From: Chondrilla cf. caribensis
Lineage: Eukaryota > Porifera > Demospongiae > Chondrillida > Chondrillidae
Assembly (NCBI GenBank): GCA_964020155.1
Contig: OZ026566.1
Coordinates: 4,764,669 to 4,828,668 of the forward strand
Direction: 5' to 3'
Length of the DNA stretch: 64,000 nucleotides
Position 1 is the first letter of the stretch, and each line of letters starts with the position of its first letter. Of the stretch, positions 36,914 to 48,660 are shown in pieces. A program made the translations under genes and the position numbers. The notes beneath the pieces are model-generated. The model saw only the letters and a list, made by a program, of their open reading frames with translations, was not told the origin of the DNA and did not search any database.

Positions 36914-39391
36914 CTATCGAACTTGAAGAATTCCAGCCTCCATCAGTTTCTGGAATTTCTCTGCAATCTCAGGATTCTTGAGGTGGCTGTTGGTGGAATG
37001 GGGCGTCATTTGACCACTGAAAAAGGATAATAGTAGTATGTGCTTACTCTCTGATAGCTGCTGGGTCTCCTTGCATTTGCTGTAAAATCATTTGCATTGC
37101 AGGATCTCCAAGTATGCTCTGATAAGAGAATAATAGGGATAATTTACTTGAGGAAGACTCCATAGATATCCCCACCCACCACAGCCAACCACAGCCAACC
37201 ACAGGCAAACAAGCCTCTCAACCCACCTGGATCTCTGGATCTTGTAATGCCCTCTTCCTCCTAGCTTCAGGATCATCCTCCATGTAGCATTTCTTAAGGC
37301 CATCTTTGGCTTCCTATTAGCAGTACACACAACAAACAGTAAAGGCAGTAGATACAGTAGTACACGCAGTACACACGTACACCACTAGTGGGGTCCAGGT
37401 CAAGGGCCTTTTGATAGGCATCACTAGCTTTAGTAGTCTCCTTCAGAGCTAGGTGAAGACCGCCCTTTCTCAGATAGCCTTTAACTGTGACAAAATGTGA
37501 AGAACATAAAAAAATTGCAATAATAATTTGGTGGACCTATAAAACCTACCAAATGTTGGATCCAGCCTAATACACTCCTCACAGTCCTGCAAGAAAAAAG
37601 CAATGAACAAGAAATAAACACTATCACAGATAGTAAATGTGTACCTTAAGACCAAGATGAAATTCAGCCAGTTTGGTGTAACAGGCTGCTCTATTGCTAT
37701 AGATTTTAGCATCATTGGGGTTCCTTTTGATAGCTTCAGTGTAGTGCGCAATGGCTTTGGGATAATTCCCCTTTTTAAAAGCTTCGTTCCCCTTCTCTTT
37801 TTCTTCCAAACTCTTCTCAGGATTAATGTACTCTTTATTCCGTTGTTCTTCAAGGTTTTTTGCTGCCTATGGACCAACAGTAAAGCAGTAACTAAAGCAA
37901 GATGCACACTGCTGCCACACCCCCTGCTGCCACACCCCTCACAGTTTGTTTCTTCTTGTTCACTTCTGGGTTCCTATGCTCAGCAAGTGACTTATCGTAC
38001 CACTTTATGGCATCTTCCCATTTGCTTTGCTTGAAAAACACATTACCTTTACGGCTGAAAGCTCTGTGCAATCACAAGGACACACAGCAGCTGACAGGTA
38101 TGCACTGACAGAGGGCTATTGTGCAATGTACACAAACTTTGCAATGATCTGGTAATCCACTCTATATTCTCTACCCTTCTCAACTGCCAAATCACACATT
38201 TCCAAGCATTCGTCCCATCTCTGCTGCTCAAAGAACACAGCAGCCTTGTTTGTGAGCAATGCAACATTGGTTGGATCCAGTCCAAACGCTTTGTCATAAT
38301 GAGACAGAGCTTCTTCGAACCTCTTCTCTTTGTATGCTGCATTTCCAAGTTCCTTCTCCTTCAGAGCCTGTATCAAATGGTGTTCCAACTAAAGGTCAGT
38401 GTCACTCACCTCATGAACAAGAACAAACCTTTTCTTTACTTTCTGTATCCATAGGTTCCATACCAGGCTTTTCGCTTTCTCTCTTCGATCCCGAGTCCAG
38501 ATCTGGCTTTGGATTGGAAACTGACTCTGGTTTCTGGACAAGTGGATCTTCCTCTGCAAAGAGCACAGGTGGAGACTACAGCTGTCATTTCCTGTCTCGT
38601 TTGGTGTACAGAATTACCGCTCACCACTGTCTGATGTGGTCAAGTCCACTCCCATCAAGACAGACAGTGCAGTGACAATGTCAGGGTTGGACAGCTTCCT
38701 GCGCAACAGAGTACGAGTCTATGACTCAGCAATACATGTATGCCGGTTGCCTTGCGTTAGCAAGACTCACTGTGCAAGATTAGTTGGAGCTCCTTTAATG
38801 TCATCCAAAGCCTTGAGGAAGTCCGGGTTCTTCACCAGCTCGGCTGTTCTCGGGTCTTTACTAAGTCTATCGATGACATCGGGCGCATTGAAAGGATTTC
38901 TGGACTCTACGTTCCAAACCGCCAGAGAACACAACTATCACCATAGATACTCGAACCCACACTATTATACAGTCGCTAACACCATCACACGGACGCTAGT
39001 TATGGTGATACTAACCCATAATTTTTCTGTCAGCCTCAACTAAACCATCTTTCAGTTGCTGGTTGTCCTTATCCAATTTGAGGCCTTCTTGGTATGCCTT
39101 CTTAGCGTCTTCATGTCTCTCCAATTTAGAGAGAGCATATCCCATTCGCGAGTACCCCCTAGGCCAATCTGGCTTTAATTCTATGGCGGATTCTGCGTCG
39201 CTCAAGGCTTTATCATACATTTCGAGTTTGGCAAAAACCGCTGATCGATTACTGTAAAGAACGTGATTAGAGCCATCTATCTTTATTCCTTTGGTGTAGT
39301 GCTCCAGAGCATCTTTAAACCTATTCTCTTTCATTGCATCGTTTCCCTTCTGCTTCCACGAGTCAGCAGTACCGCCGTCCACGTCCGCCAT
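36914..39391 (-). CDS. STIP1: Stress-induced phosphoprotein 1 / HOP, HSP70-HSP90 co-chaperone
   Basis: Scaffold of TPR repeats that hands clients from HSP70 to HSP90. The chosen start [20 protein letters not shown] at 39391 has an AAAATGGCGGA context; an in-frame ATG 19 codons upstream (39448) is less likely. TPR1 contains [20 protein letters not shown]. The linker/DP region (38760-38930) has a VLLG-type block. TPR2A contains [20 protein letters not shown] and [23 protein letters not shown]2B contains [20 protein letters not shown] and [20 protein letters not shown]. The C-terminal DP2 block ends [20 protein letters not shown] then QVR. Convergent with COQ6, tandem with CCT4. Confidence 0.93.
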
Positions 39392-39553
39392 TTTCAGTCG
39401 AAGTGTCTCGAATGGTCGTGAGCGTAAGATGGATTTAATTGTATTCATTGGTTACATCACGGCTACAGTTCCTGCCCTACCGTACAGCTCGGGAGTACAC
39501 CAATAGTCAGCCTATCTCGCGTTTACCTGTAGTGAAGATCGTGAAAATGATCG

Positions 39554-40220
39554 TTATGAAGAATACCATAATATGGCGAAACACCCCCCACATACCACAT
39601 CATCGATCTTGAGGATACTCCTAACACATTCAGAAGCAAGTCGGATAGCTGATGTTGACACTAGAAGAGGCTGTATGACATTTTCCTCCAAAATGTCAGT
39701 GATAGTTCCCTGGACAAGAGATCACAGACATCACAAGAACAGCCACAGCAAGCAAAACTCTGTATGAACACACCTTTCGAACATTAATACCAGCAGTCTT
39801 GAGACCATCTGCATGTTTCTGCCGAAGTTCAGTGACAACAGCTATGGGATGTAGTCCAGCATTCTCTGCTAGTGTGAGAGGAATCACTTCTAAAGCCTCA
39901 GCAAACTCTTTAACACAGTACGCCTCCATCCCAGTGAGTGTTTGTGAATACTCGGCCAATCGAATGGACATCTCTATTTCCGGTGCTCCTCCACCCGCTA
40001 TAACCGCCCTGTTGGTCAGAACAGCAAATATTAATTCTGATTGCCTTCAACAGCAACGGATCTTCACTTTGTGTTGCATGTTACTGAACCTCATCAGACA
40101 AATGCCTCAAATACACATCACAAGTTGTGATCAGTGCATCTAATGATCATCATCACCTGAAGTATTGATCTCTAACAATACCACACACATGCAGCAACCG
40201 ATACATTCAAGTACAGATAT

Positions 40221-40290
<70 letters not shown>

Positions 40291-42619
40291 ACCTATTTTT
40301 AACTAGACAACGGATTACACAAAGAGCATCGTGGATGGAACGATCAGCTTCCTCAATCATCAGTTTATTTGAGCCACGCACTAACACAGATACAGTCCTA
40401 CCAACAGAGTGGCATCCAGTGATCTGCAGATACAAGATGTTTTGTAGTTATTACCTACACCAGACACAAGCAACTCCATACTCTACTAAAGCACTTAATC
40501 TCCAAGAACAAACCTTGCACAAATAAATTGTGAATGAAAACCCAAGTTTATCATGCAAACACTAAAACACCTAAATGAGTGACTCCATCTAACACCACCC
40601 ACCCACCCACACACCACCACCCCATACACACACATACACACAAATGCACGCATGCACACATGCACACACAGCAGATACCTTAACAACTTTACTGTTACCA
40701 ACTGACACTTCCTCCACAAGATCAGCACTACCAAGGTGTTCAGGAAGGAAGTGGTCTAAGCTTGCAATGGGCCTGCAACCCAATGTCTGTAAAGAATCTA
40801 CAATCATAAATTTTACCCAAATTCATGGCCACCAATAAAACATACCCTACTGATAAATTCAATGTCATCTCGTTCAATGTTCTGAACCACAAGAATCTTA
40901 AGTTTTCCAAGAAAGTGCAGAGCAAGATCACTAATGGCATCTCTAACATGTGATACATAACATTATTCATTGAGGGACATCCTTTAAAAAGTAACTTATT
41001 ATCCAAACCTCAAAATTGACTTCTGAATCAGGAGAACATTGCAACCAGCTTTTTTGATCGTCTTACAAATGTTGAGAATATACTGTTTTTCTTCCTTGAG
41101 AATTCTGTCCATTTGGGAGTAATCATTCACAACCACTTGACTGTCCATCTGTGCAGCAATCAACACACAATGAGATCATGCCATGGATGTTGTATGACAC
41201 AACCTCACATCTGTTTTGGGAGGCGAAATACAGAACTGGATCAGGCCAATTTTAGCCTTGTCCACTCGGGAGAGGCCACTGGCAGCATGGGATGCCTTCT
41301 GATCCAATACAAGTCCATCAACCAACTCGGTGTCTTCAACGGTACCACTGCAGCATACCAGATAATCTGACAATGACATATAACTTGCAATGTACAGTAC
41401 ATTACAATCTTAATAAGAATGTTCCTCTGCTATGGGACCACCACGGGCACGAATAGCTCCCTTGATGGCGAGTGGAGAGGCAGTTGTGTAGCAAGACTTG
41501 TGAGAGCTCTCCATTCCTTGGAAGCCTTAGAAACAAGTTTTGCAGGCTACAAGACCTAAGGTTTGGACTCACCCTAACTTTTTGACTATTTTAATGTCCT
41601 TGAGGTCGACATTGGTGGCTGTCTTTGGGTCTATCACCTTCAGTACTGCATTAACAGCCAAAGGAGCCAGTTGGGAGGAGTACTGAGACACTACCTGTAT
41701 GCAAGGACATGATATCAACAAATATAGTCATTAATCATTGCAAAATCCCTAATGTAGCAGAGTCCATGAGTACACGGGCACACCTTGGAGTTCAAGGCTG
41801 TATTGGCACTTTTCAGGAGCGATTCTCTTTCTGAAAGATCAACTCTAACAGACATGTCGTGAAGTATTTCAACACCTTTGTCAGCTGCTTTCTGAAAGGC
41901 CTCAGATATAATGGTCGGATGAATCCCTATACCAAGGATTAGGCAGTGACAGATACAACCACAGAAGTTGTAAAAAGTTCCCACCTTTAGCGAGTAGCTT
42001 CTGGCTTGCATTGAGGAGACTGCCTGCATGTACGACCACACTGGTGGTCCCGTCACCTGCTTCTATGTCTTGTGCTTTAGATAGCTCCACCAGCTACACG
42101 AGCACGCCATTACAACATAAAGAGCAATACGTTCATGAAACCACAGATAACAATAATAGTGAGTACACAGCCACTGCCAAGAGCATGTATTCAATAACAG
42201 ACCATAGATCTAGGGTCTAAGTTATGTGCGTACTCGCCATTCTGGCAGCGGGATGAAGAACTTGGATTTCCTTCAGTATGGTTGCCCCGTCATTCGTGAT
42301 GGTGACGTCCCCAGATGAGTTCTGAATCTACCGACGAGAACAGGCAGAATCACACTCGGCTTCCCTTAAGTTTCGAGACTGTCTTACACTGATCGACTAA
42401 CCATCTTATCCATTCCCTTTGGCCCTAAACTGGTTCGGATGGCATCAGCAACGGCTGATATGGAACGAGTGTCAGTGAAAACGAGGATGGAACAAACCGA
42501 ATACCGAAACGCAACTCAGACTCATTCAACTAACCCTTCGCAGCTGTAATGTTGCTATTTCTTATTTCTCCAGGCTTAGCTTTGTCCTGATATCTATCCC
42601 CCTTAGAATCTCCACTCAT
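39554..42619 (-). CDS. CCT4: T-complex protein 1 subunit delta (CCT4)
   Basis: ATP-dependent group II chaperonin subunit folding actin, tubulin and others. Starts [20 protein letters not shown] with NSNITAAKG. The nucleotide-binding block is [12 protein letters not shown] (about 42420-42460). [20 protein letters not shown] (42010-42090) includes the GDGTT motif. [20 protein letters not shown], the delta-type [20 protein letters not shown] with [37 protein letters not shown] with [16 protein letters not shown], and [20 protein letters not shown] follow. The C-terminus after KIDDVV reads [12 protein letters not shown], longer and more hydrophobic than the short vertebrate tail. Divergent with SGPP. 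Confidence 0.94.
40220..40292. repeat. (CA)n microsatellite
   Basis: CA repeat in a CCT4 intron, between the [15 protein letters not shown] exon and the next exon. Confidence 0.95.
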
Positions 42620-42758
42620 TTCGCTCCAAACTGCTTCAATTGCTCCAAACTTCACTCTGAACTGCTTCAACTGCGACGCTCTAGAAAACTCGGAGCGCAA
42701 CACGTGGGTTCTGGAGTAGGCGTAACCACAGATAACCTCCTCGACAGCCCCGTCCAAA
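42620..42758. promoter_or_regulatory. Bidirectional promoter CCT4 / SGPP
   Basis: 139 bp between divergent starts. The SGPP start context is CAAAATGGGGAAG, resembling YY1/TISU. No TATA box was recognised. Confidence 0.5.
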
Positions 42759-44988
42759 ATGGGGAAGACTTTACGCTTTATAGAGTACTTGAGAGATCCT
42801 TCTCTTGTTTTAAAATTCCAGAATATATGTGGGGCTAGATTGGAAGTATTAAAGGAGGAATATACAGATAGTGATAGTGTACACAAAGGGACCGTCCGTA
42901 CGAGAATTGAAGACACCCCGTGTACCTCTCCTGCTGTATCTCCAGGCGGTTCCCCCACCGACAGGAATACTGGGTTCCCGTGGCCGGGGACAGTAGTGAG
43001 GACCGTTACGTTTGTTGACATCTACTTTAGGATGGCCACGGAGCTTGGATATGAGATGTTTTATATACTGGTCCTGCCTCTTATCCATTATAATTTCGAT
43101 TCAGTTATTCTTCGTCAAATGATTATACTCTGGTCGATGTCCATGTACATTGGTCAAGCGCTGAAGTCTATTATTTGCTGGAAAAGACCTCCATCCCCAC
43201 CAGTGTACAAGCTGGAGAACAATCCTGTTTTGGAGCAGGAGTATGGCTTTCCTTCTACCCATGCCATCGTCTCTTCAGTGTTACCATTTTATTTTACCTT
43301 TGCATCTCAAAAGAGATATGAAGTAAGTAAATTCTTCCTGTGTGTGTTTCGTGTGCTGTCAGTGAACAGCAATAGTTGTGAGATTAGCCAACTTGTAGTT
43401 TATGTGAGTATCCATTTCAGTAAATAATAAGAGGTGATCCTGCTACTGGGGTTGGGCGTGTTCAGTCAGGTGTAGACCCAGCTGTATCAAAAGAGGAACT
43501 GTAACAGCTACTGGGTGCTGTGTGATGGAGAGCTACTGGGGCTGTGTGATGGAGAGGTACTGGGGCTGTGTGATGGAGAGGTACTGGGGGCTGTGTGATG
43601 GAGAGCTACTGGGGGCTGTGTGGTGGAGAGCTACTGGGGCTGTGTGATGGAGAGGTACTGGGGCTGTGTGATGGAGAGGTACTGGGGGCTGTGTGGTGGA
43701 CACTGGGGGCTGTGTGATGGAGAGGTACTGGGGGCTGTGTGGTGGACACTGGGGGCTGTGTGATGGAGAGCTACTGGGGCTGTGTGATGGAGAGGTACTG
43801 GGGGCTGTGTGGTGGACACTGGGGGCTGTGTGATGGAAAGGTACTGGGGGCTGTGTGGTGGAGAGCTACTGGGGCTGTGTGATGGAGAGGTACTGGGGCT
43901 GTGTGATGGAGAGGTACTGGGGGCTGTGTGGTGGACACTGGGGGCTGTGTGATGGAGAGGTACTGGGGGCTGTGTGGTGGACACTGGGGGCTGTGTGATG
44001 GAGAGCTACTGGGGCTGTGTGATGGAGAGGTACTGGGGGCTGTGTGGTGGACACTGGGGGCTGTGTGATGGAAAGGTACTGGGGGCTGTGTGATGGAAAG
44101 GTACTGGGGGCTGTGTGATGGAGAGGTACTGGGGGCTATGTGGTGGACACTGGGGGCTGTGTGGTGGACACTGAGGGCTGTGTGGTGGTACTTGAGACCA
44201 TGCAGTGTGTAAAGAGTGCTCTTTTAACTATATTTGTGCTCCAAATGTTTTTCTATTCATTTATTATCAAATGTAAATTTTCTATTATTGTCAGTTCTCT
44301 CTTGTGGTTGGATTGCTCATCTGTTTCATATGGAGCTTGTCTGTTAGCTTGAGTAGGATCTATTTGGGAGTGCATTCTTTCATGGTGAGTTACTCCACCT
44401 GTCCATTCTGTTATTGGATGTGAACTGTCTGATTTGTTGCCTTAGGACATTCTTGGAGGGTATGCAATATCAGCTGTGATGCTTGTGCTCAGCATGTTCT
44501 ACCTGGAGTCCTTGGACCAGTACCTGCTGCACTCTTCTTATACTCCAGTGTTGGCTGTCTCCACTGTTATATTTTTGTTATCAATTTACCCTGTTGATTC
44601 CAACAGATGGACCATGGATCGCGGCGACACAGCAGCCATACTAGGCGTTGGGTTGGGTATAGTGTTAGGGGCCAACTGCCTTGGTGAAGTAATGGATGAT
44701 AAAACAGACTTGCCAATTCCTCTACATTGGCCTTCTCTCTCTGATGTGTGGTTAGCTACTGTTCGCTATGTGTGCGGCACATTCTTGCTAATCCCTACAA
44801 GATTTGTAATGAAGTTGTTGTGTTTTCGACTTTTGCCCTATGTTATGCCAACTGGTGGAGTGGAGGAGGTTGGAAAGCGACCATGGGTGGAGTTACCTTA
44901 TAAAGTCATAACATATTCAGCAATTGGCTTTAACTGCTATTACACAACACCTTTATTTTTTAAACTACTCGAAATCAACAGATATTAA
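42759..44988 (+). CDS. Sphingosine-1-phosphate phosphatase (SGPP1/2-like)
   Basis: ER-membrane lipid phosphate phosphatase converting sphingosine-1-phosphate to sphingosine. Starts MGKTLRFIEYLRDPSLVLKF. All three signature motifs are visible: KSIICWKRP (motif 1), YGFPSTHAI (motif 2, about 43246-43270), and SRIYLGVHSFM (about 44350-44385) spliced to DILGGYAISAVM (motif 3, catalytic His). Several hydrophobic helices flank them. The last exon (about 44447-44988) has RWTMDRGDTAAILGVGLGIV, matching the family's RGDTAEILG block, and VELPYKVITYSAIGFNCYYT. The intron between the motif 2 exon and a following exon is swollen by a minisatellite. The paralogue (1 or 2) cannot be assigned. Confidence 0.92.
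43490..44185. repeat. 25-26-bp minisatellite in SGPP intron
   Basis: About 30 units built from GTACTGGGG(G)CTGTGTG and ATGGAGAG or a shorter GTGGACAC form. The long and short forms combine into irregular higher-order blocks. Confidence 0.93.
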
Positions 44989-45349
44989 CATGTCAATAAT
45001 TCAATTGCTGTGTATGTAATTTTAATGCTCTCTGTTCACTGCATATGGTGTGTACAAAAGGTAGAAGATTGTGTGGCACCAGTCAATCAATCAATCATTA
45101 TTTAGAGTGCACCCCACCGAAAGGTGCTAGGGCATACAAAATTAACAGTTCTGTGTAGCACTGCAAACACACACATCAAAATAGAACTATTGCCAGTACC
45201 TGTTTTACAATAATCTATTATCACAATGTCAACACAATAAGTTATATTATGTATACCAAATCTAGCACACCGCATTATGCTACGATGGGTCAGGTATTTA
45301 GGTACGTATCTCGTCGACCGACACACGCCATTTTGTATTTCCCACCGTC
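44989..45349. other. SGPP 3' flank and 5' flank of cysteine synthase copy A
   Basis: From about 45130 the sequence is the upstream module repeated before the other copies (near 52060 and 61550), containing ACACGCCATTTTGTATTTCC. Copy A lacks about 44 bp found just before the ATG in the other stubs, including GTGACCCCCCTTTCCCTCTG. Confidence 0.7.
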
Positions 45350-46642
45350 ATGGCCGTCTTCTCAGGAAGTTTGAGCTCTGGTAGAAGGTTTGCAGTCCAT
45401 GTGGTGGGGCAGCTATGTAGAGTGCGTCCCAGCCCTACCGATGTTGACATAAGTCATGGTTATCATGACATAATCTTTCTCTCTGTAGTTACGTTATAGT
45501 TCGAACGTTGTGGATGGTTTTAAAGAATTGGTTGGCAAGTGAGGGTGCTTTGAGTATCCAGGCGTTTTCTGGCTGAAATTTATGGATGCCTTTTCATATC
45601 CTATAGTACTCCTTTAGTGAGGTTAAAGGGTGTGAGCGAAGAGACATCATGTAATATTCTTGTTAAGGCGGAGCAGCTAAACCCTGGTGGTTCCGTTAAG
45701 GACAGGGCCGCTCTGTACCTCATCAAGGACGCTGAAGAAAGAGGTCAGAAACATTGACCGAAGTTTGAACCATGCAGTATTATTGTTCCAAAATTAATTG
45801 GATAGGTTTGGTGAGGCCCGGTGGGACCATAGTGGAAGGGACAGCAGGCAACACAGGTCTGGTTTGTTATGCGTTCGTTTTCTTGTATTGTCGACGCTAG
45901 GGTTATATGTTGTTACATATCTCTAACCGATCTTCTGCTGTGCATAGGAATTGGTTTGGCACATCTATGCAATGCTATTGGCTATCAATGTGTGATTTTT
46001 ATGCCAGACACACAATCCCAGGTTCGTCAACATCACTGGGTTATGACTCCTTTGTGGCTGAGTGCATTGTTTAATGTATACAGGAAAAAATAGATGCTCT
46101 ACGTGTCCTAGGAGCAGACGTTAGACCAGTACCAGCTGTCCCTTATGATAACCCAGAAAACTACAACCACATAGTTAGTGAATTTGTTAATATGAGTAGT
46201 ATAATCTCTGAAAATGATGTCTTGATGTCAAAGTATACTACTCTATGCAGGCCAAAAGATTTGCAAGTTCTCTTTCAAATGCAGTTTGGACCAATCAGTT
46301 TGACAATACAGCTAACAGACTAGCTCATTATGAGACTACAGGCCCTGAAATCTGGAAGCAAACAAGTATGCATGTGTGTATAATGGTGTGGGCATATGTA
46401 TGTGATCGTGATATTGCCATCAATTGCATGTAGATGGCAGAGTTGATGCTGTTACTTTTGGAACAGGAACGGGTGGAACGCTTGCTGGTTTGTACTTAAA
46501 ATTCACGTATCTACAAAGGAATTCCATATATCAAGTATCCATTGGTAGGTGTTGGTCTTTTCCTGAAAGAGAAGAATCCCCTAGTGCAAGTTGTCCTTGC
46601 TGATCCTCAGGTGAACATGACTCTGTTGTTGTGTTGTTGTGG

Positions 46643-46700
<58 letters not shown>

Positions 46701-47360
46701 TGTAAGCAATGCATTATTTCAGGGAAGTGTACTCTACAACTACTTTTCTCATGGTAAACTGGAAAGAACAGAAGGATCCTCAATTACTGAAGGCATTGGT
46801 CAGGGAAGAGTGACTAACAATGTATCTGGTGCTCCTATAGATTCTGCTGTTATGATATCTGATGAAGAGGCTGTAACAATGGTGCGTGGCATAATATTAG
46901 TTGATTTGTTTATTTGTAAAGTTATGTAGTTGTCACTTTTTAGACATTTAGAATTCTCCACGAAGAAGGTTTCTTTGTGGGAGCATCATCCGGACTGAAC
47001 GTTGCTGCTGCTGTTAAGGTTTGCTTAATGGTCTACACCTTGCTAGTATCATGGTAACACACACACATAATTTATAGGTTGCAAGAACATTGGGGCCTGG
47101 CAAGACCATTGTCACTTGCTTGTGTGATTCAGGACAGGTCAGCAGTGTCCACTGAAGTAGTCGCATTGTTGTGAACATATTTTTAACTCTCCAGAGGTAC
47201 TTCTCCAAACTGTTTAGTAGGACAGTATTGAAGGACCGAGGTGAGAAGGTCACTAGGTGCATCCCTGTAGCTGGTATGTAAAATGTGATTGCTCTGCTCT
47301 TGCCTTCCTGCAGGTCTTCTCCAAACACTTCCAGAGAAATATCACAGTTCTTTGCATTGA
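45350..47360 (+). CDS. Cysteine-synthase-like PLP enzyme (CysK/OASS family), copy A, apparently intact
   Basis: Fold-type II PLP enzyme of the O-acetylserine sulfhydrylase type. The inferred start is [20 protein letters not shown], an Arg/Ser-rich leader; donor AGA|GTGCGT joins [17 protein letters not shown] and TPLVRLKGV. The PLP lysine motif is [20 protein letters not shown]. Then come [72 protein letters not shown], the phosphate loop [11 protein letters not shown] (about 46460-46490), [37 protein letters not shown], and [19 protein letters not shown]. It ends [10 protein letters not shown]. All splice sites look usable. There is no heme or CBS regulatory domain, so this is not cystathionine beta-synthase. 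The family is common in bacteria and patchy in animals. Possible mitochondrial targeting is inference. Confidence 0.85.
46645..46697. repeat. (GT)n microsatellite
   Basis: GT repeat in the copy A intron immediately before the acceptor TTATTTCAG of the GSVLYNYF exon. Confidence 0.95.
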
Positions 47361-48540
47361 CAGTAATAAGAATTGAGAACTGTTGAATTTACCATTCTAC
47401 TTATTAATAAAATACAAAAAGTTGATTCAGCCATATTATACCACAGTTGAAATTCTTGCAAACATACGTAAGTGTTCCAAACTGATAAAGGTGACTGACA
47501 TACTTTCATATTGAACCCTTTTGGCTTTGTAAAAGGTCAAATTCAACCACATGTGGGACAATCAGCATCTTGATTTTAACGCCTTAACATCAATACAGGA
47601 CCCGTCCCTTTTACACATTCACAGGAAATACCCATTCCCTCTGTTCTAATCAACTGTCACTTAGGTTAAGTTGGGTATATACTTTTTTAGGCCATAGATA
47701 CTCGTTATTGACAATTAAAATAAACGCATAATTACATAATAAATATTAGTTAAAACGGTAGTACGTGGGTGTAGCAATAGCTTTCACTCTTTCCAACCTT
47801 ATGTTGTCCATAATTTGTTCAAGTATCAAAATACTGTATTATAATGGTCACATTAATGAAACGAAGAAATTGTCGGATTTGTAATTCATAAAAAAGTCAC
47901 CCGCTCAGGGTCAAAGACACCTATATATGGAGAGCTTTACAGGGACTTTCCACAGAGACTGTGTACTTGCGTCATTCCACGAATGCAGAAGACACTATTC
48001 TAGCTGGGAGGTCAGCCGCGAGTCCCAAAGCTCCCCCCCTACGGTTCTTTGTAGAGAGTATGCGACTGACCACCAGGAAGTGAGCTATTTTTTTTCAGAG
48101 AAAAAAACCGTCCTTTTGAGGATTCGAACCCGCGACCTGGAGCCTAGAGTCGTGTCACCTGACCACCCCGCCACCGTGACTTATCTATTTTATTGTTATT
48201 ATCTGCGCTATTTAAAGTTGCCCTCAATTTTCAATTCGGAGAATAGGCCACCCCCAGGCACTCGAATCACTTGATCGTCTCTAATAGGTTTAGAAGAACC
48301 TTCGGTGAAGATTTAAAGTTCGTTGAAGTCTTTGCGCTCAAATTCTAGCCCAAATCCTAATTGTCGGCGTTTTGAAATCGGCCATTTTGTTCGCACAATA
48401 GAAATAATATAAATTCACTGTAGTAGTTACGCGTAGGAATGCATATTATATGATGTTGCAGTATTTCCTAAATTCGAATCTACTCGAAGATGGTGGAGCT
48501 ACGTAGGTCGTAGCTACGGCAAGGGAGCTTTGTGTGTTGT
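47361..48540. repeat. 3' flank of duplicon A
   Basis: Non-coding segment repeated at 50530-51640 and 59950-61120 with few changes. It contains the tRNA-Leu-like module near 48119-48181 and ends in a GAGCTACGTAGG...CGTAGCTACG imperfect palindrome near 48500. No protein gene recognised. Confidence 0.85.
48119..48181 (-). ncRNA. tRNA-Leu-like module (pseudo-tRNA or SINE head), copy 1
   Basis: On minus, GTGGCGGGGTGGTCAGGTG resembles an A box and GGGTTCGAATCC is a perfect B box. Between them GACTCTAGGCTCCAGG resembles a tRNA-Leu(UAG) anticodon arm. The acceptor and T stems do not pair well and the long variable arm is missing, so it is not a functional tRNA. An A-rich tract (GAAAAAAAA) lies downstream, as in a SINE. 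Confidence 0.6.
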
Positions 48541-48660
48541 CTATGTTATGCCCCTGTGGTGTGTCGTAGGGTGATGTCTATGTTATGCCGGTGTGGTGTG
48601 TCATAGGGTGTTGTCTATGATATGACGGTGTGGTGACCCCCCTTTCCCTCTAACACCAGC
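48541..48660. repeat. Three degenerate tandem units of about 40 bp upstream of copy B
   Basis: Units containing GTCTATGTTATGCC and GTGTGGTGTGTC(G/A)TAGGG replace the upstream module seen before the other copies. The last unit runs into GTGACCCCCCTTTCCCTCT and the ATG of copy B. Confidence 0.75.

Noticed and set aside
39392..39448. Upstream in-frame start of STIP1 adding 19 residues
   Set aside because: The downstream ATG has a stronger context (AAAATGGCGGA) and gives the usual short lead into TPR1. The upstream start is not excluded.
45350..47360. Cystathionine beta-synthase
   Set aside because: No N-terminal heme-binding segment and no C-terminal CBS domains. The core reads as cysteine synthase.
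48119..48181. Functional tRNA-Leu gene
   Set aside because: A and B boxes are good but the acceptor and T stems do not pair and the Leu long variable arm is absent.
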